Shown here: positions 8,131 to 16,716 of the stretch, one piece after another
How the letters are laid out: each line of letters begins with the position of its first letter
How positions within the stretch are numbered: the first letter of the stretch is position 1
DNA from: an uncultured Bacilli bacterium
Lineage (GTDB): Bacteria > Bacillota_I > Bacilli_A > RF39 > UBA660
Direction: 5' to 3'
DNA: 33,279 bases
Assembly: GCA_948479395.1 (NCBI GenBank)
Contig: CAOLUI010000012.1
Coordinates: 1-33,279 of the forward strand
Program-made: the position numbers and the translations under genes
Notes under the pieces: generated by a model
The model's input: the letters and a program-made list of their open reading frames with translations, nothing else
Told to the model about the DNA's origin: nothing
The model's database searches: none

Positions 8131-9120
8131 CTATTTTAATTTCGTAATTGAGTCAAGATAATAAACATCATCAACCTTTTTAAAAACATATTGATATTTA
8201 TTCAATTTTTTAGCATTTTCTTCTAAATCAGTTTCATTTACATTAACCATAATCGGATCATATAAATTATCAAAAGTATAATAACAACTCTCATTTTTAT
8301 CATAAATTGTCGCAGTTGTTAAAATATATAATTTATTATCTTCTTCAAACATATCCGAAATAGTTTCCAAAATCGTTTTATTAGCCTCTACACACTTATG
8401 ATTCTCAGCAACATAACGATCCTTATCTTTATTATAAATAAAATTCAAACAATCATAGGAAAAAGAAGTATCTTGATAATCTTCCAAAGTCCCAAATAAT
8501 TGTTGATAAGCACCTCTTAAGGTTTCAGCTTCAAAACTTATATTAACAGAATTAGTTTTAATATCTTTCTCCGAAACTTTTTTATAAGCCATATTTAACA
8601 AATACGAAGTTTTTATCTCATTAACTTTATGATCATTACTATACAAATAATAGGCACTTGCTTGATCAGCATTTAACAGCACTTGAACGTCTTGTAATAA
8701 GTATCCATAATTTTCAATATACCAATTCTTATCTTTAATGACTTCTTCTTTATTTATTACGTTATTACTATTGTCTATAACTTGTCCACAAGTTCCATTT
8801 TTCTCGCATTCGCTTTTCATAAAAGAAAAATACTTTACATCATATAAACAGTACCCAAAATAACAAAGGGCCATAAATAATCCTATAATAACAATATTCT
8901 TTTTAAAAATTAAAAAATTTTTACTTCTTAAAAAGCGTTTTTCTTCTCTCTTAATAGCATTTAATACTTCACTATTAATATCTTCACTTATTTCCTTTTT
9001 TAAATCTTCCCCATTTTTAGCCATGATATGATTTATTTCTTTATCTATATCTAATAAAACTTTTTCTTTTACTTCCTTTATCATAACCTTTTTTAAATCA
9101 TTTTCTTCTTTTTTTGTCAT
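8131..9120 (-). CDS. Single-span membrane protein with long extracytoplasmic domain, function unknown
   Basis: A 329-residue protein. The first 85 residues are highly charged with helical/coiled-coil character (many Lys and Glu), followed by one hydrophobic segment (about 88-108) and a C-terminal part of about 220 residues expected outside the cell. The outer part has paired cysteines in SECEKNGTCGQ, followed by CLNF, KCVE and SCYYTF. No domain is recognised. The start has AGGGGA seven bases upstream and an extended -10 promoter (TGCTATAAT) close by, so it is probably transcribed alone with a very short leader. Confidence 0.65.
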   Translation of the reverse strand: MTKKEENDLKKVMIKEVKEKVLLDIDKEINHIMAKNGEDLKKEISEDINSEVLNAIKREEKRFLRSKNFLIFKKNIVIIGLFMALCYFGYCLYDVKYFSFMKSECEKNGTCGQVIDNSNNVINKEEVIKDKNWYIENYGYLLQDVQVLLNADQASAYYLYSNDHKVNEIKTSYLLNMAYKKVSEKDIKTNSVNISFEAETLRGAYQQLFGTLEDYQDTSFSYDCLNFIYNKDKDRYVAENHKCVEANKTILETISDMFEEDNKLYILTTATIYDKNESCYYTFDNLYDPIMVNVNETDLEENAKKLNKYQYVFKKVDDVYYLDSITKLK

Positions 9121-9143
9121 AAAACTTCCCCTTTATGCCCCCT

Positions 9144-9152
9144 ATTATAGCA
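9144..9152 (-). promoter_or_regulatory. Extended -10 promoter for the single-span membrane protein
   Basis: TGCTATAAT on the minus strand lies about 24 bases before the start codon. No clear -35 is seen. The TG extension usually compensates for this. Confidence 0.5.
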
Positions 9153-9160
9153 TTTTTTTC

Positions 9161-9188
9161 AAAGAAAAAAAGTACATTTTTGTACTTT
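9161..9188 (-). terminator. Terminator after the rubrerythrin gene
   Basis: AAAGTAC/GTACTTT with a six-base loop is followed by a T-rich tail on the minus strand, immediately after the rubrerythrin stop codon. Confidence 0.75.
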
Positions 9189-9728
9189 CTAATAATTTTC
9201 AGCTTTTAACTCCATAAAAGATTGCGGATGTTTACAAACAGGACAAACTTTTGGAGCTGAATTTCCTACTGTAATATGTCCACAATTGCGACATATCCAA
9301 ACTTTTTCTTCCCCTCTTTGGAAGACCAAATCTGATTCAATATTTTCCACTAAAGTCATATATCTTTCTTCGTGATGACGTTCAATATCTCCTACCATTT
9401 CAAAAAGATTAGCAATTTCTGTAAATCCTTCCTCACGAGCTGTATTAGCAAACTCTTTATACATTTCTGTCCACTCATAATTTTCTCCATGAGCTGCATC
9501 TTTCAAGTTAGTAATTGTATCAGGAATATCACCATCATGTAAAGCTTTAAACCAAAGCTTAGCATGTTCTTTTTCATTATTAGCAGTTTCCTCAAAAATA
9601 GCTGCTATTTGCTCATAACCATCTTTTCTTGCCTTTGAGGCATAATAAGTATACTTATTACGCGCTTGAGACTCTCCTGCAAAAGCAGCCATTAAATTAC
9701 TTTCTGTTTTACTTCCTTTTAATTCCAT
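9189..9728 (-). CDS. rbr: Rubrerythrin
   Basis: A 179-residue protein with the standard two-part structure. The N-terminal four-helix ferritin-like diiron domain (about 1-140) has its ligand Glu/His residues in AFAGESQARNKY, EETANNEKEHAK and GDIERHHEERY. The C-terminal rubredoxin-like domain has two CxxC knuckles (CRNCGH and CPVCKH). Rubrerythrins reduce hydrogen peroxide in the cytoplasm of anaerobes and microaerophiles, which supports an anaerobic or microaerophilic host. AGGAGG at eight bases and a good promoter just upstream indicate a single-gene, strongly translated unit. Confidence 0.95.
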   Translation of the reverse strand: MELKGSKTESNLMAAFAGESQARNKYTYYASKARKDGYEQIAAIFEETANNEKEHAKLWFKALHDGDIPDTITNLKDAAHGENYEWTEMYKEFANTAREEGFTEIANLFEMVGDIERHHEERYMTLVENIESDLVFQRGEEKVWICRNCGHITVGNSAPKVCPVCKHPQSFMELKAENY

Positions 9729-9754
9729 TATATATACCTCCTACTTCTTAAAAC

Positions 9755-9783
9755 ATTATAACGATTTTTCATCATCTTGTAAA
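9755..9783 (-). promoter_or_regulatory. Promoter of the rubrerythrin gene
   Basis: On the minus strand TTTACA, 17 bases and a perfect TATAAT. No obvious PerR-type palindrome was recognised beside it. Confidence 0.7.
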
Positions 9784-10392
9784 TTACTTTTTATTATCAT
9801 ATTTATTTACCACTTCATTTAAATGCATCATTTGTTTATCCAACTCTTTAATTATTAAAGAATTTTCAAACATTTTCTCTTTAACATCTAAAGGAATTTC
9901 ATTAGGAAATTTATATTGAATTTTATGATCTAAACTCGCCCAAAAATCCATGGCAATAGTCCTAATTTGAATCTCTGCTTCTAAAGAAGAAACTTTATCT
10001 TCTAAATAAATAGGCACTAAAACATTTAAATGATAAGAAGTATAACCTGTTTCTTTAGGATCCTTAATATAATCCTTTTGATCAACTACAATTAAATTTT
10101 TAGATTTTTTTATTACCGAAACAATATCATAAACATCACTCAAAAAAGAAACTACTATTCGTAATCCTACAGCATCATGAATATGACTAACAATATTATC
10201 TAAAGTTTTATCATAATCCTTTTTCTCTAACTTTTTCATAATACTTTCTTCCGACTTTATTCTAGATTTTACATGTTCTACTGGATTATAGCCATGTTTA
10301 AAAACAAACTCTTCAATTAAAATATTTATCTCTGTCTCGAGCATTTGTTTTGCAAATTTATATTTCAAATAAAACTCTTCTTTTGTATTCAT
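9784..10392 (-). CDS. Small alarmone synthetase (RelA/SpoT synthetase domain only)
   Basis: A 202-residue protein that is almost entirely a RelA/SpoT synthetase domain. It has HDAVGLRIV, KETGYTSYHLNV (substrate-binding Tyr loop) and EIQIRTIAMDFWASLDHKIQYK (the catalytic Glu-x-Gln-x-Arg and following helix). It lacks the HD hydrolase, TGS and ACT domains of long Rel proteins, so it should make (p)ppGpp from GTP/GDP and ATP without degrading it. The length and C-terminal helix fit RelQ/RelP-type enzymes, and RelQ is the closer guess. A promoter lies immediately upstream. Confidence 0.88.
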   Translation of the reverse strand: MNTKEEFYLKYKFAKQMLETEINILIEEFVFKHGYNPVEHVKSRIKSEESIMKKLEKKDYDKTLDNIVSHIHDAVGLRIVVSFLSDVYDIVSVIKKSKNLIVVDQKDYIKDPKETGYTSYHLNVLVPIYLEDKVSSLEAEIQIRTIAMDFWASLDHKIQYKFPNEIPLDVKEKMFENSLIIKELDKQMMHLNEVVNKYDNKK

Positions 10393-10421
10393 TTTCTTTC
10401 CCTTTCATAAAATGCCGTCTT

Positions 10422-10451
10422 AATCTATCATAAAAAAAACTACTTTGTCAA
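10422..10451 (-). promoter_or_regulatory. Promoter of the small alarmone synthetase gene
   Basis: On the minus strand a consensus TTGACA, 18 bases and TAGATT, with the -10 about 30 bases from the start codon. Confidence 0.6.
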
Positions 10452-10461
10452 ACTTCCAATT

Positions 10462-10482
10462 AAAAAGCTAATACTAACTAGC
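10462..10482 (-). terminator. Weak terminator after the DUF1292-like gene
   Basis: A six-base-pair stem (GCTAGT/ATTAGC with one G-T pair) and four-base loop are followed by five T on the minus strand, ten bases past the stop. Confidence 0.45.
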
Positions 10483-10491
10483 ATTAACTTA

Positions 10492-10725
10492 TTATAACAA
10501 TTTAGTTAATTGGTCTAATAATTTCTTATCTTCAATTTTTCTAACATAAATATCTAAACCATCTAACTCTTCTAAAAAAATAACAATATCATTTGTTTCA
10601 ATAACCTTTTTTTCATCCATCTTAATAACTCGAAAGTATTTTTTAGATAAAAACACGACCTCATTTAAAACGATATATTTTTCATTATTAGAAAGAGTAA
10701 TTATCGTATTTATTTGTAGTCCCAT
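10492..10725 (-). CDS. DUF1292-like small protein
   Basis: A 77-residue, beta-rich acidic/basic mixed protein. The pattern of alternating strands (ITLSNNEKYIVLNEVVF, YFRVIKM, DIVIFLEE, DIYVRKIED) resembles the small DUF1292 family of Bacillota, which has no established function. The assignment rests on overall pattern and length only. Its ATG shares one base with the stop of the upstream coiled-coil gene (TAATG), so its translation is coupled to that gene and the two products probably work together. Confidence 0.55.
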   Translation of the reverse strand: MGLQINTIITLSNNEKYIVLNEVVFLSKKYFRVIKMDEKKVIETNDIVIFLEELDGLDIYVRKIEDKKLLDQLTKLL

Positions 10726-12554
10726 TAAGCCACCTCATTATCATCATCTTTATAATCACCAATAATGAAAGGGTTATCTTGATTAGGTTCCTCAATTGGT
10801 TCAATTGAAACAACTTTTAATCTCTCACTCTCTTCATTTTCATCTTCAAATTTTGGTAACTCTTCCATAACTTCTTCTGGGCTTATTTCTTCCGGATAAA
10901 CTTCATGCTCATTTTGATAATCTCCATCATTTAAATCTAAATCTTCTTCATTTTCTGGAATAGTTTCTTCTAGTATTGCATCATTTAAATCAATTTTCTC
11001 TACATTAATATCATTTAAATTATCTTTAATCTCCTTACCATCAACCGAACCTAAACATATTTCAATTTCATCAAAAATTTCATTTGGTGTTTGACTATAT
11101 TTCTGACGATGTCTTATAGCTTTAACAGCATCATCTAACTCTTTTAATTTCTTTTTATCATTTTCCATAACTAAAACATCTTTAGTCTTATTTACTTCAG
11201 CTAAGGCTTTTTCTAACTTTTCAATCTCTTTTTGTAAACTTTCAATCGTATTCTTATAAATTTCAATCTCTTTTGCCTCAATATCATGAGTTTTTTTAAT
11301 TAAATCTTTTTGATCCTTTTTATAACTTTCAATAACCATATAGACATTTTCTAAATCCTTTTGTTTCATTTGAAAAGCCGTATTTAAAATTCCTCTTCTT
11401 TTAGGTGTTTTATCTTCGCCATTAGCAATAATAGCTTCATAATCCTGAATTCCTTGCTCTAACTTATCAGCAATATCCATTGTTTCCAATAATTTTTCAT
11501 TTAATATAACAAAATCATTTGTATCTAAATGACTAATTTCTTCATTAGCTTGAGAAATCTTTTCTTCATTATATTCAATTTGTTTTTTCAAATAATCAAT
11601 TCGATCTAAAATAACTTTCGAATCCGTTATATTATAATCTTTAGAATCTATTAAAGCCGCAAATTCATCTCGAATATTACTTGCATTTTCTAGTTCTTCT
11701 GGAAGCATGGCTTCTAATTCTTTTTGACTAGCAACACTCATATAAGGCTTTTCTTTAACAATCGTTACAAGTTCTTTAATTTTCGACAAAGCCATGGTTA
11801 AATTATCTTCACTAATTAATTGTTTTGCTTCATCAGCAATCATTGCTGGATCTGTTATAATCTCAATTCTTCTTTTATCTAAATCAAGCAAATGCCTAGT
11901 AATTTTGTCAATTCTTCCCTCATCTATCTTCTTTAAATCTTCATCAATATAAGACGCTGGATTAACCAAACTAGCCTTAGTATCTCCAAGTTGTTCTTTA
12001 TCACTATTTAATTTAGCACAAATTTCTTTACGAGCTAAATCTAAATAATTAAGTTTTTCTAACACTTTGCTATATTCTTCTTCTTTTTTGGCCAAAACTG
12101 TTTGCAAATCTTCTAAACGTTTATTCTCAATTTCTAAAATATTTTTATATCTTTCTAAAGAAGTAGCATCCATCATCGTAGCTATACGTTCATTTAAAGC
12201 TTCAATATATTCACTGCTAGAAGAAATTTTTTCTTTAACTATATTTATATAATCATGTAATTTTGCTTCTTCTAAAGATACTGAATCAATTTCTTCTTGT
12301 AAATCATTTAAAGAAGTTTCTTGTCTTCTTATCTTAGCCTCTAAACTAACTTTAATATTCTCATCAACTTGTTTTTCACTTGCTTTAAAATATTTTATAT
12401 TAATAGCATCACTTGTTAAAAGAGAAAGTTCATTATTTAATTTATCGCTTTCTTTTTCTATTTCATTTAATTCAGCTTGTAACGTATCTACACTAACCGA
12501 TGTTCCCGCCATATCAACTAAAACATCAATCTTATTTAAAATATCAGCTTGCAT
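10725..12554 (-). CDS. Large cytoplasmic coiled-coil protein, function unknown
   Basis: A 609-residue protein with no signal peptide or membrane segment. Residues about 20-480 are Glu/Lys/Leu-rich with heptad periodicity, broken near 230-260, so long coiled coils are expected. The last 110 residues are very acidic (runs of D and E such as EENEEDLDLNDGDY, of lower complexity) and probably disordered. No known family is recognised. SMC-like ATPase motifs are absent, so it is not an SMC relative with a head domain. A structural or scaffold role is possible but unproven. It has its own promoter (TTGCAA, 17 bases, TATTAT) and is coupled to the DUF1292-like gene. Confidence 0.7.
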   Translation of the reverse strand: MQADILNKIDVLVDMAGTSVSVDTLQAELNEIEKESDKLNNELSLLTSDAINIKYFKASEKQVDENIKVSLEAKIRRQETSLNDLQEEIDSVSLEEAKLHDYINIVKEKISSSSEYIEALNERIATMMDATSLERYKNILEIENKRLEDLQTVLAKKEEEYSKVLEKLNYLDLARKEICAKLNSDKEQLGDTKASLVNPASYIDEDLKKIDEGRIDKITRHLLDLDKRRIEIITDPAMIADEAKQLISEDNLTMALSKIKELVTIVKEKPYMSVASQKELEAMLPEELENASNIRDEFAALIDSKDYNITDSKVILDRIDYLKKQIEYNEEKISQANEEISHLDTNDFVILNEKLLETMDIADKLEQGIQDYEAIIANGEDKTPKRRGILNTAFQMKQKDLENVYMVIESYKKDQKDLIKKTHDIEAKEIEIYKNTIESLQKEIEKLEKALAEVNKTKDVLVMENDKKKLKELDDAVKAIRHRQKYSQTPNEIFDEIEICLGSVDGKEIKDNLNDINVEKIDLNDAILEETIPENEEDLDLNDGDYQNEHEVYPEEISPEEVMEELPKFEDENEESERLKVVSIEPIEEPNQDNPFIIGDYKDDDNEVA

Positions 12555-12589
12555 ACATAGCCACTTCCTTTTATTCTTACACTATTAAC

Positions 12590-12618
12590 ATAATACCATA
12601 CCAAAAATCAATTTGCAA
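12590..12618 (-). promoter_or_regulatory. Promoter of the coiled-coil/DUF1292-like pair
   Basis: TTGCAA, 17 bases and TATTAT on the minus strand, about 36 bases before the start codon. Confidence 0.55.
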
Positions 12619-12647
12619 TAAAGATAATCTTTGATTTCACTAAAAAT

Positions 12648-12674
12648 TAAAAAAAGTGCAAACTTTACACTCTT
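12648..12674 (-). terminator. Terminator after the YugP-like gene
   Basis: On the minus strand AGTGTAA and TTGCACT can pair (one G-T), followed by seven T. It lies just past the protease stop. Confidence 0.6.
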
Positions 12675-12689
12675 TTTATATTTTTTTCA

Positions 12690-13361
12690 CTAATCATCAT
12701 TTCTACTACCATATATTAAAACTAATCTCAATATCTCTAAAGCACTAGACAATACTCCGGCAACATAAGTACTTGCCGCCGCATTTAACATTTTATTAAC
12801 ACTATCTTGTTCCGAATTATTAACCATTTCTAACTCATTAATTAACTTTTTTGCTCTTTTACTCGCATCTAATTCTACTGGTAAAGTCACAATTTGAAAT
12901 AAAAGTCCAGAACCTACTAAAATTATTCCTAACCAAATTAAATTTAATGATTCTGAAATTAAACCCAAAAATAATATAAAATAAGAAATCGATGTAGCAA
13001 AATTTACAACAGGAAAAATTATACTTCTAAACCTCATGTAAAGGTACCCCTGTTTATCTTGAATGGCATGTCCACACTCATGGGCCGCTACAGCTAATGC
13101 CGCGATACTTTTCCCATGATAAATCTCAGTTGATAAACGAACTACTTTTCTTTTAGGATCATAATGATCTGTTAAACTTCCTTTAGTTTCTACAACATAT
13201 ATTTCTTTTAAATCATTTTCATCCAATATTTTTCTAGCTACCTCGAATCCTGCAATTCCCTTTTCGTTATCAATACTTTTATATTTTCCATAACTAGAAG
13301 ATACTAGTATTTGGGCGATTGCTGGAATAGTAAGCATTAATAAAAATAATAATAAATCCAT
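12690..13361 (-). CDS. YugP-family zinc-dependent membrane metallopeptidase
   Basis: A 223-residue protein with an N-terminal hydrophobic segment, the zincin motif HECGH at residues 94-98 within AALAVAAHECGHAIQ, and further hydrophobic stretches around 112-165 that form membrane hairpins. This is the layout of the YugP/'zinc metallopeptidase' family (Pfam Zn_peptidase_2). Family members are thought to be membrane proteases; no substrate is known. The start has AGGAAG about seven bases upstream. The length is normal for the family and the catalytic motif is intact. Confidence 0.88.
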   Translation of the reverse strand: MDLLLFLLMLTIPAIAQILVSSSYGKYKSIDNEKGIAGFEVARKILDENDLKEIYVVETKGSLTDHYDPKRKVVRLSTEIYHGKSIAALAVAAHECGHAIQDKQGYLYMRFRSIIFPVVNFATSISYFILFLGLISESLNLIWLGIILVGSGLLFQIVTLPVELDASKRAKKLINELEMVNNSEQDSVNKMLNAAASTYVAGVLSSALEILRLVLIYGSRNDD

Positions 13362-13421
13362 AAATTCACTTCCTCAATTTATACTAAACTATATTTGTGA
13401 AATTTCTGTGTTTAGCAACGT

Positions 13422-13502
13422 CTACTTAACTAAAATTAAGATTAATAAAAAAAGAATTATCCCCAAAAATATTGCTACCAGTTCTAAGCCATCATAACCC
13501 AT
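13422..13502 (-). CDS. 26-residue single-span membrane microprotein
   Basis: The ORF directly after cysS reads MGYDGLELVAIFLGIILFLL and continues with LILILVK before a TAG stop. It has a short polar N-terminus, about 18 hydrophobic residues and a terminal Lys, the usual form of a small membrane protein. It begins about 16 bases after the cysS stop, so it could be the last gene of that transcript. The ribosome binding site is weak (only a purine/A-rich stretch), which is the main doubt. No family is recognised. Confidence 0.4.
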   Translation of the reverse strand: MGYDGLELVAIFLGIILFLLILILVK

Positions 13503-13518
13503 ATTTTTTTGCAGCCAA

Positions 13519-14913
13519 TTATATAATTTTTTCATACATCGTCCCATTTTTTGTATCTTTTAAAATAATTCCTTCTTCTTCTAAATTATAACGGATTTGA
13601 TCAGCCAATTCATAATTTTTTAGTTTCTTTGCTTCATCTCTTTCTTTAATTTTTTGTTCAATATAATCTTTATCTAGTGATTTATCATCAAAATCTTTTT
13701 TTAGTAAATCCAGTGATAAAACTTCATCCCAATTTTTAATTAACTTATATTTTGTTGCTGAACTAATATTACTTTTTAATACCTCATAAATTAAAGTAAT
13801 TGCATTGGCAGTATTTAAATCATCTGCAATACTTTCTTTAAATTTATTATCATATTCGAGATATTTTTCCTCATCAATATCTCCCTCAATATTTAAAATT
13901 CTTACTTTATTTTTCAATTTTTCATAAGCTTTTACCGCATTATCTAAAGCTTCATAAGAAAATACTAAGACCTTTCGATAAGAAGTATTTAAACACATAA
14001 AACGATAAGCCAATGGATCATAACCTTTTTCTTTTAACAAACTAATCGTTAAAAAATCACCTTTTGATTTACTCATTTTTCCTGTCTCATCATTTAAATG
14101 TTCTCCATGAACCCAAAAATTACACCATTTATGTCCTAAAAAAGCCTCACTTTGTGCAATTTCATTAGTATGATGTGGAAAAATATTATCAATACCCCCA
14201 CAATGTATATCTAAATTTTCTCCTAAATATTTCATACAAATGCCTGAACATTCAATATGCCATCCAGGATAGCCTAGCCCCCATGGCGAATCCCATTTTA
14301 GCTCTTGGTCCTCAAACTTAGATTTAGTAAACCATAAAACAAAATCCGCTTGATTTTTTTTATTAATATCTTCTTCTACTCCCGCACGAGATCCAACAAC
14401 CATTTCATCTATTTTATGATTAGTAAGTTTATAATAATCAACTAACTTAGAAGTATCAAAATAAATATTTCCTCCGCTTTGATAAGCATATTCCTTATTC
14501 AAAAGCTCATTAATAATTATAATATACTCCTCTATATTATCCGTAGCTTTAGCAACTACCTCTGGCCATTTAATATTTAATTCTTTAATATCTTTCTTAA
14601 AGGCTTCTGTATAAAAATCAGCTATCTGTAAAACACTTTTATTTTCTCGTCTTGCTCCTTTAAGCATTTTATCTTCTCCACTATCAGCATCACTTGTTAA
14701 ATGGCCTACATCTGTAATATTCATTACCCGCTTAACACTATATCCTAAATAATTTAGCGTTTTCTCTAAAACATCTTCAAAAATATAACATCTCAAATTC
14801 CCAATATGAGCAAAATGATAAACCGTGGGTCCACAAGTATACATTTTAACCCTTCCTGGTTCATTAGGAATAAACTCTTCAACTTTTTTTGTTAATGTAT
14901 TATATATTTTCAT
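13519..14913 (-). CDS. cysS: Cysteinyl-tRNA synthetase
   Basis: A class I synthetase of 464 residues, normal length. It has the HIGH-type motif HIGN at residues 36-39, preceded by the zinc-ligand Cys in YTCGPT, the remaining zinc ligands in GWHIECSG and HHTNE, and the catalytic loop KMSKSKGD near residue 270. A helical anticodon-binding C-terminus follows (ELADQIRYNLEEEGI is typical). It charges tRNA-Cys in the cytoplasm. GAGG lies five bases before the ATG. It has its own promoter and no T-box, unlike pheST and the mobile metG. Confidence 0.97.
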   Translation of the reverse strand: MKIYNTLTKKVEEFIPNEPGRVKMYTCGPTVYHFAHIGNLRCYIFEDVLEKTLNYLGYSVKRVMNITDVGHLTSDADSGEDKMLKGARRENKSVLQIADFYTEAFKKDIKELNIKWPEVVAKATDNIEEYIIIINELLNKEYAYQSGGNIYFDTSKLVDYYKLTNHKIDEMVVGSRAGVEEDINKKNQADFVLWFTKSKFEDQELKWDSPWGLGYPGWHIECSGICMKYLGENLDIHCGGIDNIFPHHTNEIAQSEAFLGHKWCNFWVHGEHLNDETGKMSKSKGDFLTISLLKEKGYDPLAYRFMCLNTSYRKVLVFSYEALDNAVKAYEKLKNKVRILNIEGDIDEEKYLEYDNKFKESIADDLNTANAITLIYEVLKSNISSATKYKLIKNWDEVLSLDLLKKDFDDKSLDKDYIEQKIKERDEAKKLKNYELADQIRYNLEEEGIILKDTKNGTMYEKII

Positions 14914-14968
14914 CTTAACCTCGCATTTATTTCAAAACTACTAAAAAACAATTTAATTATTAATCCAA

Positions 14969-14997
14969 ATTATATCCTATTCTATTTTTTTTAACAA
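14969..14997 (-). promoter_or_regulatory. Promoter of cysS
   Basis: On the minus strand TTGTTA, 17 bases and a perfect TATAAT, giving a leader of about 50 bases. Confidence 0.7.
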
Positions 14998-15011
14998 GAA
15001 AATATCCGTAT

Positions 15012-16451
15012 TTATTTAAAATAAATTCCTAAATTAATTCTTCTTAAAATATCCTCTTTTCCTAATAAATAGATCATTTCTATCAAATCTGGCCCTTGCT
15101 TAACCCCACTAATTAAAATTCGAATCGGCAAATACAAAAGCTTACCATCTACTCCTAGGGTATTTTTTATTCTCCCAAAAACTAATTTTATCTTTTCTCT
15201 ATTCCATTCTTCTAAACCTATAATTTCTTCTTTAAAAAGTTTTATTATATCTAAAATCTTTAAATCACTATTTAAAAAGTTAGCGCACTCTTTATTAAAT
15301 TCATATTCTTTTTTAAAAAACATATGAGTTATAATAACTATTTCCGCCCCAAAAGATATCTGATTTTTATATAAAAGAACTAAATCACGAATCCATTCCT
15401 TGCTTTTATCTTTTAAATCATATGACTTTTCTAAAAAAGATTGAGTAAATTTTAAATAGTCTTCTTCTTTCATTGTTCTTATATAATGCCTATTATACCA
15501 CTTTAATTTTTTTATATCATAACAGCCAGGTTTTTTACTAATTCTTAAAATATCAAATTCTTTAACTAACTCTTCTAACGTAAAAAATTCTTTATTATTC
15601 TTTGGTGACCACCCAATAAATGCCACATAATTTAAAATAGCTTCTGGTAAAAAACCATTATCTAATAAATCTATTAAATTATCATCTTGATTTCTCTTGC
15701 TTATCTTAGTTCTATCTTTTTTTAAAACTAAAGGAAAGTGAACAAATTCTGGTCTTTCATAACGAAGGGCATCATATAAATGAATATATTTAGGAGTACT
15801 TGCTAAATACTCATTACCACGTGTTACATGAGTAATATTCATAAGTGCGTCATCTAAAACATTTGCAAAATTATAAGTCGGGTAACCATCGCTTTTAAGA
15901 AGAATATTATCATCTAAATATTTATTTTCAACTTTTACATCTCCGTAAATTAAATCATGAAAACTAGTTGTCCCTTCTCGAGGCATTTTTTGTCTTATAA
16001 CATATTTTTCTCCTGCTGATAACCTTTTTTTCACTTCTTCACTTGAAATATTACGACAAGTTCCAGGATAAATATAAGTTTTATGTTCTTCCCTAGCTTT
16101 CATTCTTTCTTTATTTAAAGTACTTTTACTGCAAAAACAATAATAAGCATAATCTTCTTTTACTAAATACTCTGCATATTTCTTATATAAATTAAGTCTT
16201 TCACTTTGAACATAAGGGGCATATTCACCAGAATTTTTGGGCCCTTCATCATACTTTAAATTAAAAAGATCTAATACTTTATAAATAAATTCTTCAGCTC
16301 CTAATTCATATCGATTTTGATTAGTATCTTCTATTCTTAATATAAACTTACCATTATTATGTTTGGCAATTAAATAGGAAAATAAAGCACTTCTCAAATT
16401 TCCAATATGCATATATCCAGTAGGGCTTGGAGCATATCTAGTTCTTATCAT
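15012..16451 (-). CDS. gltX: Glutamyl-tRNA synthetase
   Basis: A class I synthetase of 479 residues. The start RYAPSPTGYMHIGNLR carries the HIGH-type motif at residues 15-18. LRIEDTNQNR is the family signature, and the KMSKS-type loop reads KISKR near residue 248. The length matches bacterial GluRS. A cysteine pair (CFCSK with CR further on) suggests the zinc site seen in many bacterial GluRS. It charges tRNA-Glu, and in lineages with GatCAB also tRNA-Gln; the window does not show which. AAGGTG precedes the ATG, and a TATAAT lies about 30 bases further up. Confidence 0.95.
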   Translation of the reverse strand: MIRTRYAPSPTGYMHIGNLRSALFSYLIAKHNNGKFILRIEDTNQNRYELGAEEFIYKVLDLFNLKYDEGPKNSGEYAPYVQSERLNLYKKYAEYLVKEDYAYYCFCSKSTLNKERMKAREEHKTYIYPGTCRNISSEEVKKRLSAGEKYVIRQKMPREGTTSFHDLIYGDVKVENKYLDDNILLKSDGYPTYNFANVLDDALMNITHVTRGNEYLASTPKYIHLYDALRYERPEFVHFPLVLKKDRTKISKRNQDDNLIDLLDNGFLPEAILNYVAFIGWSPKNNKEFFTLEELVKEFDILRISKKPGCYDIKKLKWYNRHYIRTMKEEDYLKFTQSFLEKSYDLKDKSKEWIRDLVLLYKNQISFGAEIVIITHMFFKKEYEFNKECANFLNSDLKILDIIKLFKEEIIGLEEWNREKIKLVFGRIKNTLGVDGKLLYLPIRILISGVKQGPDLIEMIYLLGKEDILRRINLGIYFK

Positions 16452-16514
16452 AATATCACCTTCTCTATTAATAAGACAAATATTAAAAATTATATCATAA
16501 ATAACAAAAAATAG

Positions 16515-16542
16515 TTGAATTTTAAAGATTTTATGTTATAAT
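16515..16542 (+). promoter_or_regulatory. Promoter of the tRNA-Gly gene
   Basis: TTGAAT, 16 bases and TATAAT on the plus strand, about 22 bases before the mature tRNA. Read-through would enter module A. Confidence 0.75.
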
Positions 16543-16563
16543 TTTATTGTTATCAAAAAAAAC

Positions 16564-16637
16564 GCGGATGTAGTTTAATGGTAGAGCTTCAGCCTTCCAA
16601 GCTGATAACGTGGGTTCGATTCCCATCATCCGCTCCA
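16564..16637 (+). tRNA. tRNA-Gly (anticodon TCC)
   Basis: A complete 74-base cloverleaf with encoded CCA. The acceptor arms GCGGATG/CATCCGC pair perfectly, the anticodon arm is TCAGC/GCTGA with loop CTTCCAA (anticodon TCC at 16596-16598), and the T arm is GTGGG/CCCAT with loop TTCGATT. It reads codons GGA/GGG. Its 3' end is the boundary of the mobile region, and related 3'-end sequences recur at 24122 and 32625. Confidence 0.97.
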
Positions 16638-16641
16638 TTGA
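16625..16641 (+). repeat. Putative att site at the tRNA-Gly 3' end (left end of module A)
   Basis: ATCATCCGCTCCATTGA spans the tRNA 3' end and four bases beyond. It recurs with one mismatch at 24122-24138, and a shorter match (CATTCGCTCCA) is at 32625-32635. The copies flank the modules as direct repeats, as expected of integration sites. Confidence 0.7.
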
Positions 16642-16648
16642 GAGAATT

Positions 16649-16671
16649 ACTCACACCCTCGTGTGAGTTTT
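16649..16671 (+). terminator. Terminator of the tRNA-Gly gene
   Basis: ACTCACAC, loop CCTC, GTGTGAGT and a short T run start 11 bases after the tRNA. It is the first of two hairpins in the leader of module A's small gene. Confidence 0.8.
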
Positions 16672-16684
16672 ATATTACAAAAAT

Positions 16685-16716
16685 ATCCTATATCACTCGT
16701 TGATATGGGATTTTTT
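16685..16716 (+). terminator. Second terminator-like hairpin before the small gene of module A
   Basis: ATCCTATATCA and TGATATGGGAT pair over 11 positions (one G-T), followed by six T. The ribosome binding site of the small gene lies directly downstream, so read-through is needed for expression from the tRNA promoter. Modules B and C have the same hairpin in the same place. Confidence 0.7.

Noticed and set aside
1..16451. Use of TGA for tryptophan (Mollicutes-type code)
   Set aside because: Tryptophan codons in pheT and gltX are TGG, and TGA acts as a stop, for example at the end of metG.
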